The translations under genes were made by a program, and so were the position numbers. 64,000 nt of DNA from Luteimonas chenhongjianii (GTDB lineage: Bacteria; Pseudomonadota; Gammaproteobacteria; Xanthomonadales; Xanthomonadaceae), in assembly GCF_002327105.1 (NCBI RefSeq), contig NZ_CP023406.1, positions 1,426,001 to 1,490,000 on the forward strand, written 5' to 3'. Under the pieces are notes generated by a model, which searched no databases, was not told where the DNA came from, and saw nothing but the letters and a program-made list of their open reading frames with translations. Shown here piece by piece: positions 24,735 to 37,024 of this stretch (positions are counted from its first letter, which is position 1; each line of letters opens with the position of its first letter).

Positions 24735-25538
24735 ATGTCCGAAGCCCCGCCGATCTTCCAGCTGCAGCGCGGCACTTCCCCGCTGCTGGTCAGCCTGCCG
24801 CACGACGGCACCCACGTGCCCCCCGAGATCGGCGCGCGGCTGGCGCCTTCCGCCCGGCGCGTACCCGACACCGACTGGCACATCGCCCGCCTCTACGGAA
24901 TCGCGCGCACCCTCGGCGCGTCCGTGCTGGTGCCGTCCCACTCGCGCTACGTCATCGACCTCAACCGCGCGGAAGACGACGTCTCGCTGTACCCGGGCCA
25001 GAACACCACCGGCCTGTGTCCGATGGTGCAGTTCGACGGTACGCCCGTCTACCGCGACGGTGCCGCCCCGGATGCTGACGAGGTGCGCGCTCGGGTCGAC
25101 CGCTACTGGCGCCCCTACCACGCCGCACTGCAGGGCGAGATCGCGCGCCTGCTTGCCGCGCATGGCCGCGTCGTGCTGTGGGAGGGCCATTCGATCAAGG
25201 GCGATCTGCCGTTCCTGTTCGAAGGTCGCCTGCCCGACCTCAATCTCGGCACCGCCGGCGGCGCCAGCTGCAGCCCGGCGTTGCAGGCGCGGCTGGAGGC
25301 CGTGCTTGCCGCGCAGACGGACTATGGCTGGGTGGCCAATGGGCGTTTCAAGGGGGGGCACATCACCCGCCACTTCGGCGATCCGGCTCGAGGCATCGCG
25401 GCGGTGCAGCTCGAGATCAGCCAGCGCTGCTACATGGACGAAACCACGTTCGAGTGGGACGCGGCGCGCGCCGATGCGCTGACGCCGTTGCTGCGGAGCC
25501 TGCTCGCCGCCGCCATCGGATTCGCGGCCGGCGCATGA
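24735..25538 (+). CDS. hutG: N-formylglutamate amidohydrolase (deformylase, HutG-type)
   Basis: A 267-residue protein of the N-formylglutamate amidohydrolase family: SLPHDGTHVPPEI near the N-terminus, DTDWHIARLY, VIDLNRAEDD and LWEGHSIKGDLPFLFEG are the conserved metal and substrate motifs. In histidine breakdown by the five-step route it releases formate from N-formylglutamate to give glutamate. The other hut genes are not in this window, so it is either a detached hut gene or serves another formyl-amino acid. Its stop overlaps the start of an MFS exporter gene (ATGA). Confidence 0.85.
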   Translation: MSEAPPIFQLQRGTSPLLVSLPHDGTHVPPEIGARLAPSARRVPDTDWHIARLYGIARTLGASVLVPSHSRYVIDLNRAEDDVSLYPGQNTTGLCPMVQFDGTPVYRDGAAPDADEVRARVDRYWRPYHAALQGEIARLLAAHGRVVLWEGHSIKGDLPFLFEGRLPDLNLGTAGGASCSPALQARLEAVLAAQTDYGWVANGRFKGGHITRHFGDPARGIAAVQLEISQRCYMDETTFEWDAARADALTPLLRSLLAAAIGFAAGA

Positions 25539-26959
25539 GCCGCGCGGACGACGCCACGCTGCTCCGGCCGTTCCGGCCGATGCTGTGGCTGGTGGCCGCG
25601 GCGGTGTTCATGCAGATGCTCGACACCACCATCGTCAACACGGCGCTGCCGGCGATGGCGGCGGATCTGGGGCAGTCGCCGTTGCGCATGCAGTCGGTGG
25701 TCGTGGCCTATGCCCTGACGGTGGCGATGCTGATTCCATCGTCGGGCTGGCTGGCCGACCGGATCGGCACGCGCCGTCTGTTCGTCGCCGCGATCCTGCT
25801 GTTCTCGGCCGGCTCGCTGGCCTGCGCCGCGTCGCGGAGCCTCGATGCGCTGGTCGCCGCGCGCGTACTGCAGGGGATCGGCGGCGCCATGCTGCTGCCG
25901 GTCGGGCGGCTCGCCGTGCTGCGTGCGGTGCCGCGCAGCGCCTTTCTGGCGGCGATGACTTTCGTGACCGTGCCGGGGCTGGTCGGCCCGCTGATCGGAC
26001 CGGCGCTCGGCGGCTGGCTGACCGATGTCGCGTCCTGGCACTGGATCTTCCTGATCAACCTGCCGTTGGGTGTGGTGGGCGGAATCGCGGCGCTGAAGTG
26101 GATGCCCGATCTGCGCGCGCCAGTGTCGCGTTTCGATGGGGCGGGCTACGCACTGCTCGCGTTCGGGATGATCGCGGTGTCGCTGTCGGTCGATGCGCTT
26201 TCGGGGCATTCGCCCCGCCGGGCGGCGCTGGTGGTGCTGCTGGTCGCCGGCCTGGTCGCGCTGGTCGCCTACTGGCTGCATGCAGCGCGCGCGCCCGCGC
26301 CACTGTTCCCGCTGACGCTGTTCCGCACCCGGACCTTCAGCATCGGCCTGCTCGGCAACCTGTTCGCAAGACTGGGCAGCAGCGGCATGCCGTACATGAT
26401 TCCGCTGCTGCTGCAGGTCGCACTCGGGTTTCCGGCCACCCAGGCGGGGCTGATGATGGTGCCTGTCGCGATCGCCGGCATGTTCTCCAAACGCATCGTC
26501 GTGCCCCTGGTGCAGCGCTTCGGTTACCGCAACGTGCTGGTGGTCAATACCGTGCTGACCGGCCTGACGATGGCGAGCTTCGCCCTGGTCGAAGCCGGCC
26601 AGCCGCTCTGGCTGCATCTGCTGCAGTTCGCGGTGTTCGGCGCGGTCAATTCGCTCCAGTTCACCGCGATGAACACCCTGGCGCTGCGCGATCTGGACGG
26701 GTCGGAGGCGAGCGCCGGAAACAGCCTGCTGTCGATGGTGATGATGCTGGCGATGAGCCTGGGTGTCGCCACGGCCGGTGGTCTGCTCGGTGCCTTCAGC
26801 GGCGGGGAGCCGGCCGGGACAGCCCCGATGCTCTCGGCCTTCCGCTGGACCTTCGTCTGCATCGGCGCGCTGACCCTGGCCTCGGCGGCGATCTTCGCCC
26901 AGCTCGGCCGGACTCGCCGCATTTCCGAGCGGGTCGTGGACACGGCCGACCAGGCCTGA
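25535..26959 (+). CDS. MFS multidrug-type exporter, DHA2 (14-helix) family, MdtD-like
   Basis: A 474-residue membrane protein starting at ATG 25535 (overlap ATGA with the upstream gene). The DHA2 motifs are present: QMLDTTIVNTALPAMAADLG in helix 1, motif A GWLADRIGTRR, ARVLQGIGGAMLLPVGRLAV, and motif C VPGLVGPLIGPALGGWLTD. About 14 hydrophobic helices can be traced, and length and sequence resemble E. coli MdtD. It should use the proton gradient to export drugs or metabolites; the substrate is unknown. The tight coupling with the formylglutamate enzyme does not obviously explain a joint function. Confidence 0.9.
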   Translation: MSRADDATLLRPFRPMLWLVAAAVFMQMLDTTIVNTALPAMAADLGQSPLRMQSVVVAYALTVAMLIPSSGWLADRIGTRRLFVAAILLFSAGSLACAASRSLDALVAARVLQGIGGAMLLPVGRLAVLRAVPRSAFLAAMTFVTVPGLVGPLIGPALGGWLTDVASWHWIFLINLPLGVVGGIAALKWMPDLRAPVSRFDGAGYALLAFGMIAVSLSVDALSGHSPRRAALVVLLVAGLVALVAYWLHAARAPAPLFPLTLFRTRTFSIGLLGNLFARLGSSGMPYMIPLLLQVALGFPATQAGLMMVPVAIAGMFSKRIVVPLVQRFGYRNVLVVNTVLTGLTMASFALVEAGQPLWLHLLQFAVFGAVNSLQFTAMNTLALRDLDGSEASAGNSLLSMVMMLAMSLGVATAGGLLGAFSGGEPAGTAPMLSAFRWTFVCIGALTLASAAIFAQLGRTRRISERVVDTADQA

Positions 26960-27099
26960 GGCGGCGCGGATCGGTCCGCGTCGCTCGGGGCGCCGATAGG
27001 CGGATGCGCCTGCCTGCGCCGCGGACGCCAGCCGCCATGGCCGCAGGCCCTGTCCGGAATCGTCGGCGCCCGCGACAGCGTGGGCCGAAAGCCGGCCCC

Positions 27100-28989
27100 T
27101 CAGACCTCGAGGGTGGCCAGGTCGCCCTTGGTTTCCAGCCAGGCCTTGCGGTCGCCGGCGCGCTTCTTGGCCAGCAGCATGTCGACCAGCGAGCGCGTTT
27201 CCAGGTCGTCGTCGACGGTCAGCTGCACCAGGCGCCGCGTATCGGGATGGATCGCCGATTCGCGCAACTGCGAGGGGTTCATCTCGCCCAGACCCTTGAA
27301 GCGGGTCACATTGACCTGCCCCTTGAGCTTCTCGCGCGCGATCTTCTCCAGCAGCAGGCGCTTTTCTTCCTCGTCCAGCGCGTAGAACACCTGCTTGCCC
27401 ACGTCGACGCGGAACAGCGGCGGCATCGCGACGAAGATGTTGCCGGCCGCGACCAGCGCGGGGAAGTGCTGCAGGAACAGCGCGCACAGCAGGGTGGCGA
27501 TGTGCAGGCCGTCGGAATCGGCGTCGGCCAGGATCACGACCTTGCCGTAGCGCAGGCCGGAAATATCGTCCTTGCCCGGATCGCAGCCGATCGCGATCGC
27601 GAGGTTGTGCACTTCCTCCGAGCCCAGCACCGAGGTGCTGGCCACTTCCCAGGTGTTGAGGATCTTGCCGCGCAGCGGCAGGATCGCCTGGAAGTCCTTG
27701 TCGCGCGCCTGCTTGGCGCTGCCGCCGGCGGAATCGCCCTCGACCAGGAACAGTTCGGTGCGCGAGAGGTCCTGGCTGATGCAGTCGGCCAGCTTGCCGG
27801 GCAGCGCCGGCCCCTGGGTGACCTTCTTGCGGACGATCTGCTTCTCGGTCTTGAGCCGCGCACTGGCGCGGTCGATCGCAAGCTGGGCGATCTTCTCGCC
27901 CATATCCGTGTGCTGGTTGAGCCAGAGCGAGAACGCATCGTGCGCGGCGCCCTCGACGAAGCCCGCGGCCTGGCGCGACGACAGCCGCTCCTTGGTCTGG
28001 CCGCTGAACTGCGGGTCGGTCATCTTCATCGACAGCACGAAGGCGACGCGATCCCAGACATCCTCCGGCGCCAGCTTCACGCCCCGGGGGAGCAGGTTGC
28101 GGAAATCGCAGAACTCGCGCAGCGCGTCGGTGAAACCGGTGCGCAGCCCGTTGACGTGGGTGCCGTGCTGCGCGGTCGGGATCAGGTTGACGTAGCTCTC
28201 CTGCACCAGTTCGCCTTCGACCACCCACGCGACCGCCCAGTCGACGGTCTCGGTGTCCTTCCTGAGCGCACCGACGAACAGTTCCGGCGGCAGCAGTTCC
28301 CGTTCCGCGAGCTCGCCCTTGAGGTAGTCGCGCAGCCCGTCCTCGAACAGCCACCGGTCGCGCTCGCCGGTCGCCTCGTCGAAGAGGGTGACGGTCAGGC
28401 CCGGGCACAGCACCGCCTTGGCGCGCAGCAGGTGGCGCAGGGCGCGCACGCTGAATTTCGGGGTGTCGAAATACTTCGGGTCGGCCCAGAAGCGCACGCG
28501 GGTACCGGTGTTCTTCTTGCCGACGGTGCCGACGACTTCCAGCGGCGTCGCGCGGTCGCCATTGCGGAAGGTGATGCGGTGTTCGCTGCCATCGCGCTTG
28601 ATGTGCACTTCCACCAGGGTCGACAGCGCATTGACCACGCTGACGCCCACGCCGTGCAGGCCGCCGCTGAAGGTGTAGTTCTTGTTGTTGAACTTCCCGC
28701 CGGCATGCAGGCGGGTGAGGATCAGCTCCACGCCCGGGATCTTCTCCTCCGGATGGATGTCGACCGGCATGCCGCGGCCGTCGTCGGACACCTCGCAGCT
28801 GCCGTCCTTGAACAGCGTGACCTCGATCTGCCGCGCATGCCCGGCCAGCGCCTCGTCCACGGCGTTGTCGATCACTTCCTGCGCCAGGTGGTTCGGGCGG
28901 GTGGTGTCGGTGTACATGCCGGGGCGGCGCTTGACCGGATCCAGGCCGGAGAGGACTTCGATGTCGGCGGCGTTGTAGCGGGTGTTCAT
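27100..28989 (-). CDS. parE: DNA topoisomerase IV subunit B
   Basis: The 629-residue protein equals E. coli ParE in length and has the ParE start (NAADIEVLSGLDPVKRRPGMY) rather than the GyrB start. The GHKL ATPase site appears as EVIDNAVDEA, SDDGRGMPVD and GGLHGVGVSVVNAL; the TOPRIM domain has LVEGDSAGGSAKQARDKDF and the metal-binding DADSDG. It lacks the large GyrB insert. Topoisomerase IV decatenates daughter chromosomes, working with ParC, which is not in this window. The gene stands alone on the minus strand, convergent with the MFS gene and divergent from a small secreted protein. Confidence 0.96.
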   Translation of the reverse strand: MNTRYNAADIEVLSGLDPVKRRPGMYTDTTRPNHLAQEVIDNAVDEALAGHARQIEVTLFKDGSCEVSDDGRGMPVDIHPEEKIPGVELILTRLHAGGKFNNKNYTFSGGLHGVGVSVVNALSTLVEVHIKRDGSEHRITFRNGDRATPLEVVGTVGKKNTGTRVRFWADPKYFDTPKFSVRALRHLLRAKAVLCPGLTVTLFDEATGERDRWLFEDGLRDYLKGELAERELLPPELFVGALRKDTETVDWAVAWVVEGELVQESYVNLIPTAQHGTHVNGLRTGFTDALREFCDFRNLLPRGVKLAPEDVWDRVAFVLSMKMTDPQFSGQTKERLSSRQAAGFVEGAAHDAFSLWLNQHTDMGEKIAQLAIDRASARLKTEKQIVRKKVTQGPALPGKLADCISQDLSRTELFLVEGDSAGGSAKQARDKDFQAILPLRGKILNTWEVASTSVLGSEEVHNLAIAIGCDPGKDDISGLRYGKVVILADADSDGLHIATLLCALFLQHFPALVAAGNIFVAMPPLFRVDVGKQVFYALDEEEKRLLLEKIAREKLKGQVNVTRFKGLGEMNPSQLRESAIHPDTRRLVQLTVDDDLETRSLVDMLLAKKRAGDRKAWLETKGDLATLEV

Positions 28990-29286
28990 GCGGGGCTGCT
29001 GCGCGGGAATCGGCGCATGTTAAAGGAATTGCCGACGCGCCGATTCCGGCGTCTCGCTGGCGCCTCGGCGCCACGATCCGCGTTGCGGCGGGATGTAAGC
29101 GATTGCAGCGCCGTTAGCGGCCTGTATGCGGCAAGTGATCAATGTGTTGTTCAGTCCGCGGCCGGTCTGGCTTGGCTAGGTTCGAGCCGTCAGCAGCAAA
29201 TCGCCGACGGTTTTTCGTCCGCCTCGCGGATGGCTTGCAACCGATCCACTGCGCCAATTCGAATTCGCCATAAGGGAAACAGTCCA

Positions 29287-29598
29287 ATGAACACCCGCAA
29301 TGTGCTTTTCGCCGCCATCGTCGCCGGCGCCTTCGCCGCCCCCGCTTTCGCCCAGGACGCGGCGGCCACGCAACAACAACAGGCACGCGATGCCGAGGTC
29401 GCCGCGCAGCAGGCCGAGCAGGCCGCGCAGACCGCAGAGGCTTCGGCGCAGGCCGCCGAGAATGCGGCAGTGGAGTCCACGTACGCGGCCGACGCCATGA
29501 ACGAGGCCGTCGACGCCCAGGAGGAAGCTGCCGCGATCGAGGAGGAGCGCACCATGCAGCAGGTGGAAGAGGAAGAGGAGGAGGACGATCCGGCCTGA
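29287..29598 (+). CDS. Small secreted Ala/Gln/Glu-rich coiled-coil protein with poly-acidic tail, unknown
   Basis: A 103-residue protein with a clean signal peptide (MNTRNVLFAAIVAGAFAAPA then FA, cleaved before QDAA). The mature part is about 80 residues, almost only Ala, Gln, Glu, Asp and Thr, with heptad spacing that suggests a long helix or coiled coil, and ends in an acidic run (VEEEEEEDDPA). It has no Cys. AAGGGA about ten bases before the ATG serves as ribosome-binding site, and a hairpin terminator follows, so it looks like a real single-gene unit. I recognise no family. The composition recalls small periplasmic or lipoprotein-like helix proteins, but no function can be assigned. Confidence 0.75.
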   Translation: MNTRNVLFAAIVAGAFAAPAFAQDAAATQQQQARDAEVAAQQAEQAAQTAEASAQAAENAAVESTYAADAMNEAVDAQEEAAAIEEERTMQQVEEEEEEDDPA

Positions 29599-29622
29599 TT
29601 TCCGGCCGATTCCACCTGACCG

Positions 29623-29648
29623 ACGCCCCGGCTTGCCGGGGCGTTCTG
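29623..29648 (+). terminator. Hairpin terminator after the small secreted protein
   Basis: Ten-base arms (ACGCCCCGGC / GCCGGGGCGT) with a two-base spacer are followed by TTCTG, 25 bases past the stop. The U-run is weak. Confidence 0.6.
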
Positions 29649-29680
29649 CATCGGGTCGGGCAGTCGCGGGCTGCAGCCTG

Positions 29681-33590
<3,910 letters not shown>

Positions 33591-33608
33591 TCCCCCGGGA
33601 CATCGCCG

Positions 33609-33959
33609 ATGCGCGCCCTGCTTGTGGTGATGTTGCTGCTGGCCACGCTGCTGGCCTGGCTGCAGTACCGGCTCTGGTATGGCGTCGGTGGCACCGAGCA
33701 GGTCGAGGAACTGCGCGCCCGCGTCGAAGCGCAGGCGCGGCAGAACGAAGGTCTGGAGCAGCGCAATGCCGCGCTCGCAGCCGAGGTGGCCGACCTGAAG
33801 TCCGGCGAGGCGGCGATCGAGGAACGGGCGCGTGGCGAGCTGGGCATGATCAGGCCGGGCGAGACCTTCTATCGCGTCGTCGACGACGCGCGCATCGCGC
33901 CCTTGCCGGCCGAGCACGCGCTCGACCCGGACGCCCGGCAACGGGCGAATACCCCATGA
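33609..33959 (+). CDS. ftsB: Cell division protein FtsB
   Basis: A 116-residue bitopic protein: a short cytoplasmic N-terminus, one transmembrane helix (about 3-22), then a periplasmic leucine-zipper coiled coil (about 30-70) and the conserved [20 protein letters not shown] region. FtsB forms the FtsQLB complex that activates septal peptidoglycan synthesis. Position between eno and ispD is the standard arrangement. Its C-terminal tail is slightly longer than in E. coli. The stop overlaps the ispD start (ATGA). Confidence 0.93.
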   Translation: MRALLVVMLLLATLLAWLQYRLWYGVGGTEQVEELRARVEAQARQNEGLEQRNAALAAEVADLKSGEAAIEERARGELGMIRPGETFYRVVDDARIAPLPAEHALDPDARQRANTP

Positions 33960-34645
33960 GCGCCTGGGTGGTGGTGCCCGCCGCGGGGCGCGGAACGCGC
34001 TTTGGCGCCGAAGTGCCCAAGCAGTTTCTCGAGGTGGGGGGGTTGAGCCTGCTGGCGCACACCCTGAACGCCCTCGCCGGGCATGCCGGGATCGCAGGCA
34101 TCGTGCTGGTGCTGGGCGCGGACGACGCGCCGGCGCTGCCCGAGTCCGTGCTGCACGGCAAGCCGTTGCTGCGCGCGGGCGGTGGCGAAACCCGCGCGGC
34201 ATCGGTATTGGCTGGCCTGTACGCGCTGCCCGAATCGGTGCGGCCCGATGATTTCGTGCTCGTGCACGACGCTGCGCGGCCGAACCTGCATCCCGGCGAT
34301 CTCGACGCACTGCTCGAGCGCGGGCGCATGGATCCCGTCGGCGCGATCCTCGCCGCGCCGGTGCGCGACACGCTCAAGCGCGCAGGCGACGAAGGCGGCA
34401 TCGACGGTACCGAGCCGCGCGAACGGCTCTGGCGCGCGCTGACGCCGCAACTGTTCCGCCGCCTGCAACTGGGCCGGGCACTGGAAGCCGCGGATGCCGC
34501 GGGCGTCGCGGTGACGGACGAGGCCATGGCGATGGAACTCCAGGGCACGCGCCCCTTGCTGGTCGAAGGCCGCGAAGACAACTTCAAGGTCACGACACCT
34601 GCCGACCTTGCGCGCTTCGAGTTCGAGCTGTCGCGTCGAGGGTGA
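33956..34645 (+). CDS. ispD: 2-C-methyl-D-erythritol 4-phosphate cytidylyltransferase
   Basis: The 229-residue nucleotidyltransferase has the start [20 protein letters not shown] (Arg15 and Lys22 of the active site), then [10 protein letters not shown] and [10 protein letters not shown] near the end and the closing [11 protein letters not shown]. It joins CTP and methylerythritol phosphate in the non-mevalonate isoprenoid route. CTP is the product of pyrG in the same cluster. The gene overlaps ftsB by four bases. ispF follows only after a 287-base gap, which is wider than the usual tight ispD-ispF spacing. Confidence 0.95.
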   Translation: MSAWVVVPAAGRGTRFGAEVPKQFLEVGGLSLLAHTLNALAGHAGIAGIVLVLGADDAPALPESVLHGKPLLRAGGGETRAASVLAGLYALPESVRPDDFVLVHDAARPNLHPGDLDALLERGRMDPVGAILAAPVRDTLKRAGDEGGIDGTEPRERLWRALTPQLFRRLQLGRALEAADAAGVAVTDEAMAMELQGTRPLLVEGREDNFKVTTPADLARFEFELSRRG

Positions 34646-34932
34646 AGGGCTGTCCATCCGGCACGCGTTCTTCCGGAGAGCGTGGCGCGTGAGGCGGCAT
34701 CCGGCTCATGCATACGACCGCAGGAAGCCGTGCGGATGGGTGTTCGCAGCAGGAGCCGACCGGTCGCTCGAGCGCCTGCCGCGCAGTCCGTAATGGACGC
34801 ACATGCCGGCCATGGGCCCTGTTGGGACTCCGCGCGGCATGGCCACTGGGCTCTCCGTGACCAGGCTGCGGCTTGCCCGATCCGCGATCCGTGGCAAGCT
34901 GCCGTCCCGTTTTTTGCCGCAGGATCCGTCCC

Positions 34933-35433
34933 ATGACTGCCACGTCTGGTTTCCGCATTGGCCAGGGCTTCGACGTCCACGCCTTCGGCGCTGGCGACCA
35001 CGTCATGGTCGGCGGCGTCCGCATTCCGCACAGCCACGGCGTGCTCGCGCACAGCGACGGCGACGTGGCCCTGCACGCCCTGTGCGACGCGATGCTCGGG
35101 GCACTCGCCTTGGGCGACATCGGCGTGCATTTCCCGCCGTCTGTTGACCGCTGGAAGGGGGCCGACAGTCGCGCGCTGCTGCGCCATTGCAATGCGCTGT
35201 TGGCCGAACGCGGCTGGCGGGTCGGCAATGCCGACGTCACCGTGATCTGCGAGCGGCCGAAGATCGGCCCGCATGCGGATGCGATGCGCGCGGCGATCGC
35301 CGGCGACCTCGGCATCGCGCCGGACTGCATCTCGGTCAAGGCGACGACCAGCGAGAAGCTCGGCTTCACCGGCCGCGGCGAGGGCATCGCCGCGCAGGCG
35401 GTCTGCCTGCTGGTCCGCGACGCCGCAGCGTGA
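34933..35433 (+). CDS. ispF: 2-C-methyl-D-erythritol 2,4-cyclodiphosphate synthase
   Basis: A 166-residue protein from ATG 34933. Zinc ligands are seen in GQGFDVHAF (Asp14, His16) and DVALHAL (His48). The C-terminal [22 protein letters not shown] is the family signature around the CDP site. It cyclises CDP-methylerythritol 2-phosphate to the cyclodiphosphate. It forms a trimer in the cytoplasm. The stop overlaps the truD GTG start (GTGA). A seven-base hairpin (34871-34877 with 34893-34899) followed after ten bases by six T lies just upstream; it could attenuate, but the stem is short. Confidence 0.95.
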   Translation: MTATSGFRIGQGFDVHAFGAGDHVMVGGVRIPHSHGVLAHSDGDVALHALCDAMLGALALGDIGVHFPPSVDRWKGADSRALLRHCNALLAERGWRVGNADVTVICERPKIGPHADAMRAAIAGDLGIAPDCISVKATTSEKLGFTGRGEGIAAQAVCLLVRDAAA

Positions 35434-36509
35434 ATCCGACTGCCCACGGTGCGCCGGTGCTGACGGCGACGATCCGTCAGGATCCGGCGGATTTCCGCGT
35501 CGACGAGATCGACGGCTTCGAAGCCAGCGGCAGCGGCGAACACCTGCTCTTGACCATCGAAAAGGCCGGCATGAACACCGCGTTCGTCGCGCGGCTGCTC
35601 GCGCAGTGGGCGGGGGTGGATGCGCGCGCGGTGGGCTATGCCGGGCTGAAGGATCGGCACGCACTGACCACGCAGCGCTTCTCGGTGCAATTGCCGGGTC
35701 GCGCCGCGCCCGATATCGCCGAGCTCGAGGCACTGGGCGCGGGTGCGCACCAGTCCCTGCGCGTACTCGACCAGGCCCGGCACGCGCGCAAGCTGCCGCG
35801 AGGAGCGCTGGCCGGAAACCGGTTCGTGCTGACCCTGCGCGACGTGAGCGGCGATGCGGCGGCGATCGACGCTCGCCTGCAGACGATTGCCGCCCGCGGC
35901 GTACCGAACTACTTCGGCGAACAGCGCTTCGGTCACGATGGCGGCAACGTGGACAAGGCCCTGCGCATGTTCGCCGAGCCTCGACGCCGCATCGATCGCG
36001 AACAACGCGCGATGCTGTTGTCTGCTGCTCGTTCGGCGCTGTTCAACCGCGTGCTCGCTGCGCGGGTCGCGTCCGGCGACTGGGATGCCGGGCTCGAAGG
36101 CGAGGTGTGGATGCTCGATGGCAGTCGCAGCGTGTTCGGCCCCGAGCCGGCCAGCGAAGCGCTTGCGGCCCGTGTCGCCGCCCAGGACATCCACCCCACC
36201 GCGCCGCTGTGGGGCCGCGGCGCGCTGCGCAGCGCCGCAGCCGCGCTGGCACGGGAAGCTGCGGCCCTGGAGGACGCGCAATCGCTGGCGCTGCGTGCCG
36301 GGCTCGAGGCTGCCGGCCTGTCGCAGGAACGGCGGGCCACGCGGCTGTGTCCCGGCGACCTCCGATGGTCGTGGCCCGCGCCCGACCGGTTGGAACTCGC
36401 TTTCGCGCTGCCGGCGGGTTGCTACGCGACCGCGGTATTGGCCGAGCTCGGCACCATCGGCAACGGCGCCGTCCGTCGCCTCGCGCCTGCGCAGCCGACG
36501 GACGGCTGA
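35430..36509 (+). CDS. truD: tRNA pseudouridine(13) synthase TruD
   Basis: From GTG 35430 the protein has 359 residues. The catalytic Asp75 is in [11 protein letters not shown], the motif of the TruD family, preceded by [30 protein letters not shown] and the late [12 protein letters not shown] are also conserved. TruD converts U13 in the D-arm of tRNA-Glu and others. It overlaps ispF by four bases. In many relatives truD is followed by surE and pcm; here neither is present and a small lipoprotein and lexA follow instead. Confidence 0.95.
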   Translation: MNPTAHGAPVLTATIRQDPADFRVDEIDGFEASGSGEHLLLTIEKAGMNTAFVARLLAQWAGVDARAVGYAGLKDRHALTTQRFSVQLPGRAAPDIAELEALGAGAHQSLRVLDQARHARKLPRGALAGNRFVLTLRDVSGDAAAIDARLQTIAARGVPNYFGEQRFGHDGGNVDKALRMFAEPRRRIDREQRAMLLSAARSALFNRVLAARVASGDWDAGLEGEVWMLDGSRSVFGPEPASEALAARVAAQDIHPTAPLWGRGALRSAAAALAREAAALEDAQSLALRAGLEAAGLSQERRATRLCPGDLRWSWPAPDRLELAFALPAGCYATAVLAELGTIGNGAVRRLAPAQPTDG

Positions 36510-36584
36510 CCGCCCCGGGGGCGCCGGGTGTATAGCGGTGTCAGGGCAGGTTCCGCCGCGAACCCCCGTCACGGAGCCAGGGCC

Positions 36585-36812
36585 ATGCAGAGTTCCCTTC
36601 GTATCGTCGCCGTTGTGTCCGTTCTGACCGCCGCCGGCTGCGCCAGCCAGTCGCCGCGCCTGGCCAGCGTGCCCGCGCCGCAGCCGGCGCCGTCGGCCAG
36701 TCGCATCGCGGTCGACAGCACCTATGTCGGGCGCGTCAACCAGACCGCGCTACGCCGCGGCCTGCAGGTACATTGGATCAATCCGCCAATGCGGCGGGCC
36801 CGCCAGGACTGA
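36585..36812 (+). CDS. Small lipoprotein, unknown function
   Basis: A 75-residue protein from ATG 36585 with a lipoprotein signal peptide (hydrophobic about 5-16, lipobox TAAGC, Cys18). A Pro/Ala/Ser-rich linker follows, and then a C-terminal stretch (YVGRVNQTALRRGLQVHWIN, then PP) that looks constrained rather than random. I recognise no named family. GGAGC lies about 11 bases before the ATG. It sits between truD and lexA on the same strand with its own spacing, and no co-regulated partner is evident. Confidence 0.65.
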   Translation: MQSSLRIVAVVSVLTAAGCASQSPRLASVPAPQPAPSASRIAVDSTYVGRVNQTALRRGLQVHWINPPMRRARQD

Positions 36813-37001
36813 GTGGCTCGTGCGCCGGCTGATCGCCAGCCAGCGCAGCATCACCTGAGCGTGCGTGCCTTGCGCGCGCCGGACAATGTGGTGTCGGTCG
36901 ACATCCGCGCCTCCGCCGTGGACGCTCGGAGGGTTCACCGACCGGTTCGGCCCACGGAGGCCCTTTTCTAGGCCTGCCGGGGGACCGCTTGCCGCGGCGA
37001 C

Positions 37002-37024
37002 GGTTAGTAGTAATACTACTAACC
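37002..37024 (+). promoter_or_regulatory. LexA operator (SOS box) of lexA
   Basis: A perfect 23-base palindrome centred on A37013 contains TTAGTAGTAATACTACTAA, the Xanthomonas-type LexA box. It touches the lexA ATG at 37025 directly. This indicates autorepression of lexA and leaves no room for a ribosome-binding site. Confidence 0.95.

Noticed and set aside
25430..29074. A minus-strand frame open for 1214 codons over the same region
   Set aside because: Shadow of parE and antisense of the MFS gene; composition is Arg/Gln/His-rich nonsense.
25585..29598. A plus-strand frame open for 1337 codons across the MFS gene and antisense to parE
   Set aside because: It runs through two well-supported genes in wrong frames and has no recognisable domain. 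Long stop-free shadow frames are expected at this GC content. Only its last 104 codons, with their own ATG, ribosome-binding site and signal peptide, are taken as a gene.
34871..34915. Intrinsic terminator upstream of ispF
   Set aside because: The stem is only seven base pairs with a 15-base loop and the T-run starts ten bases after it, so I mention it as a possible attenuator but do not list it as a terminator.
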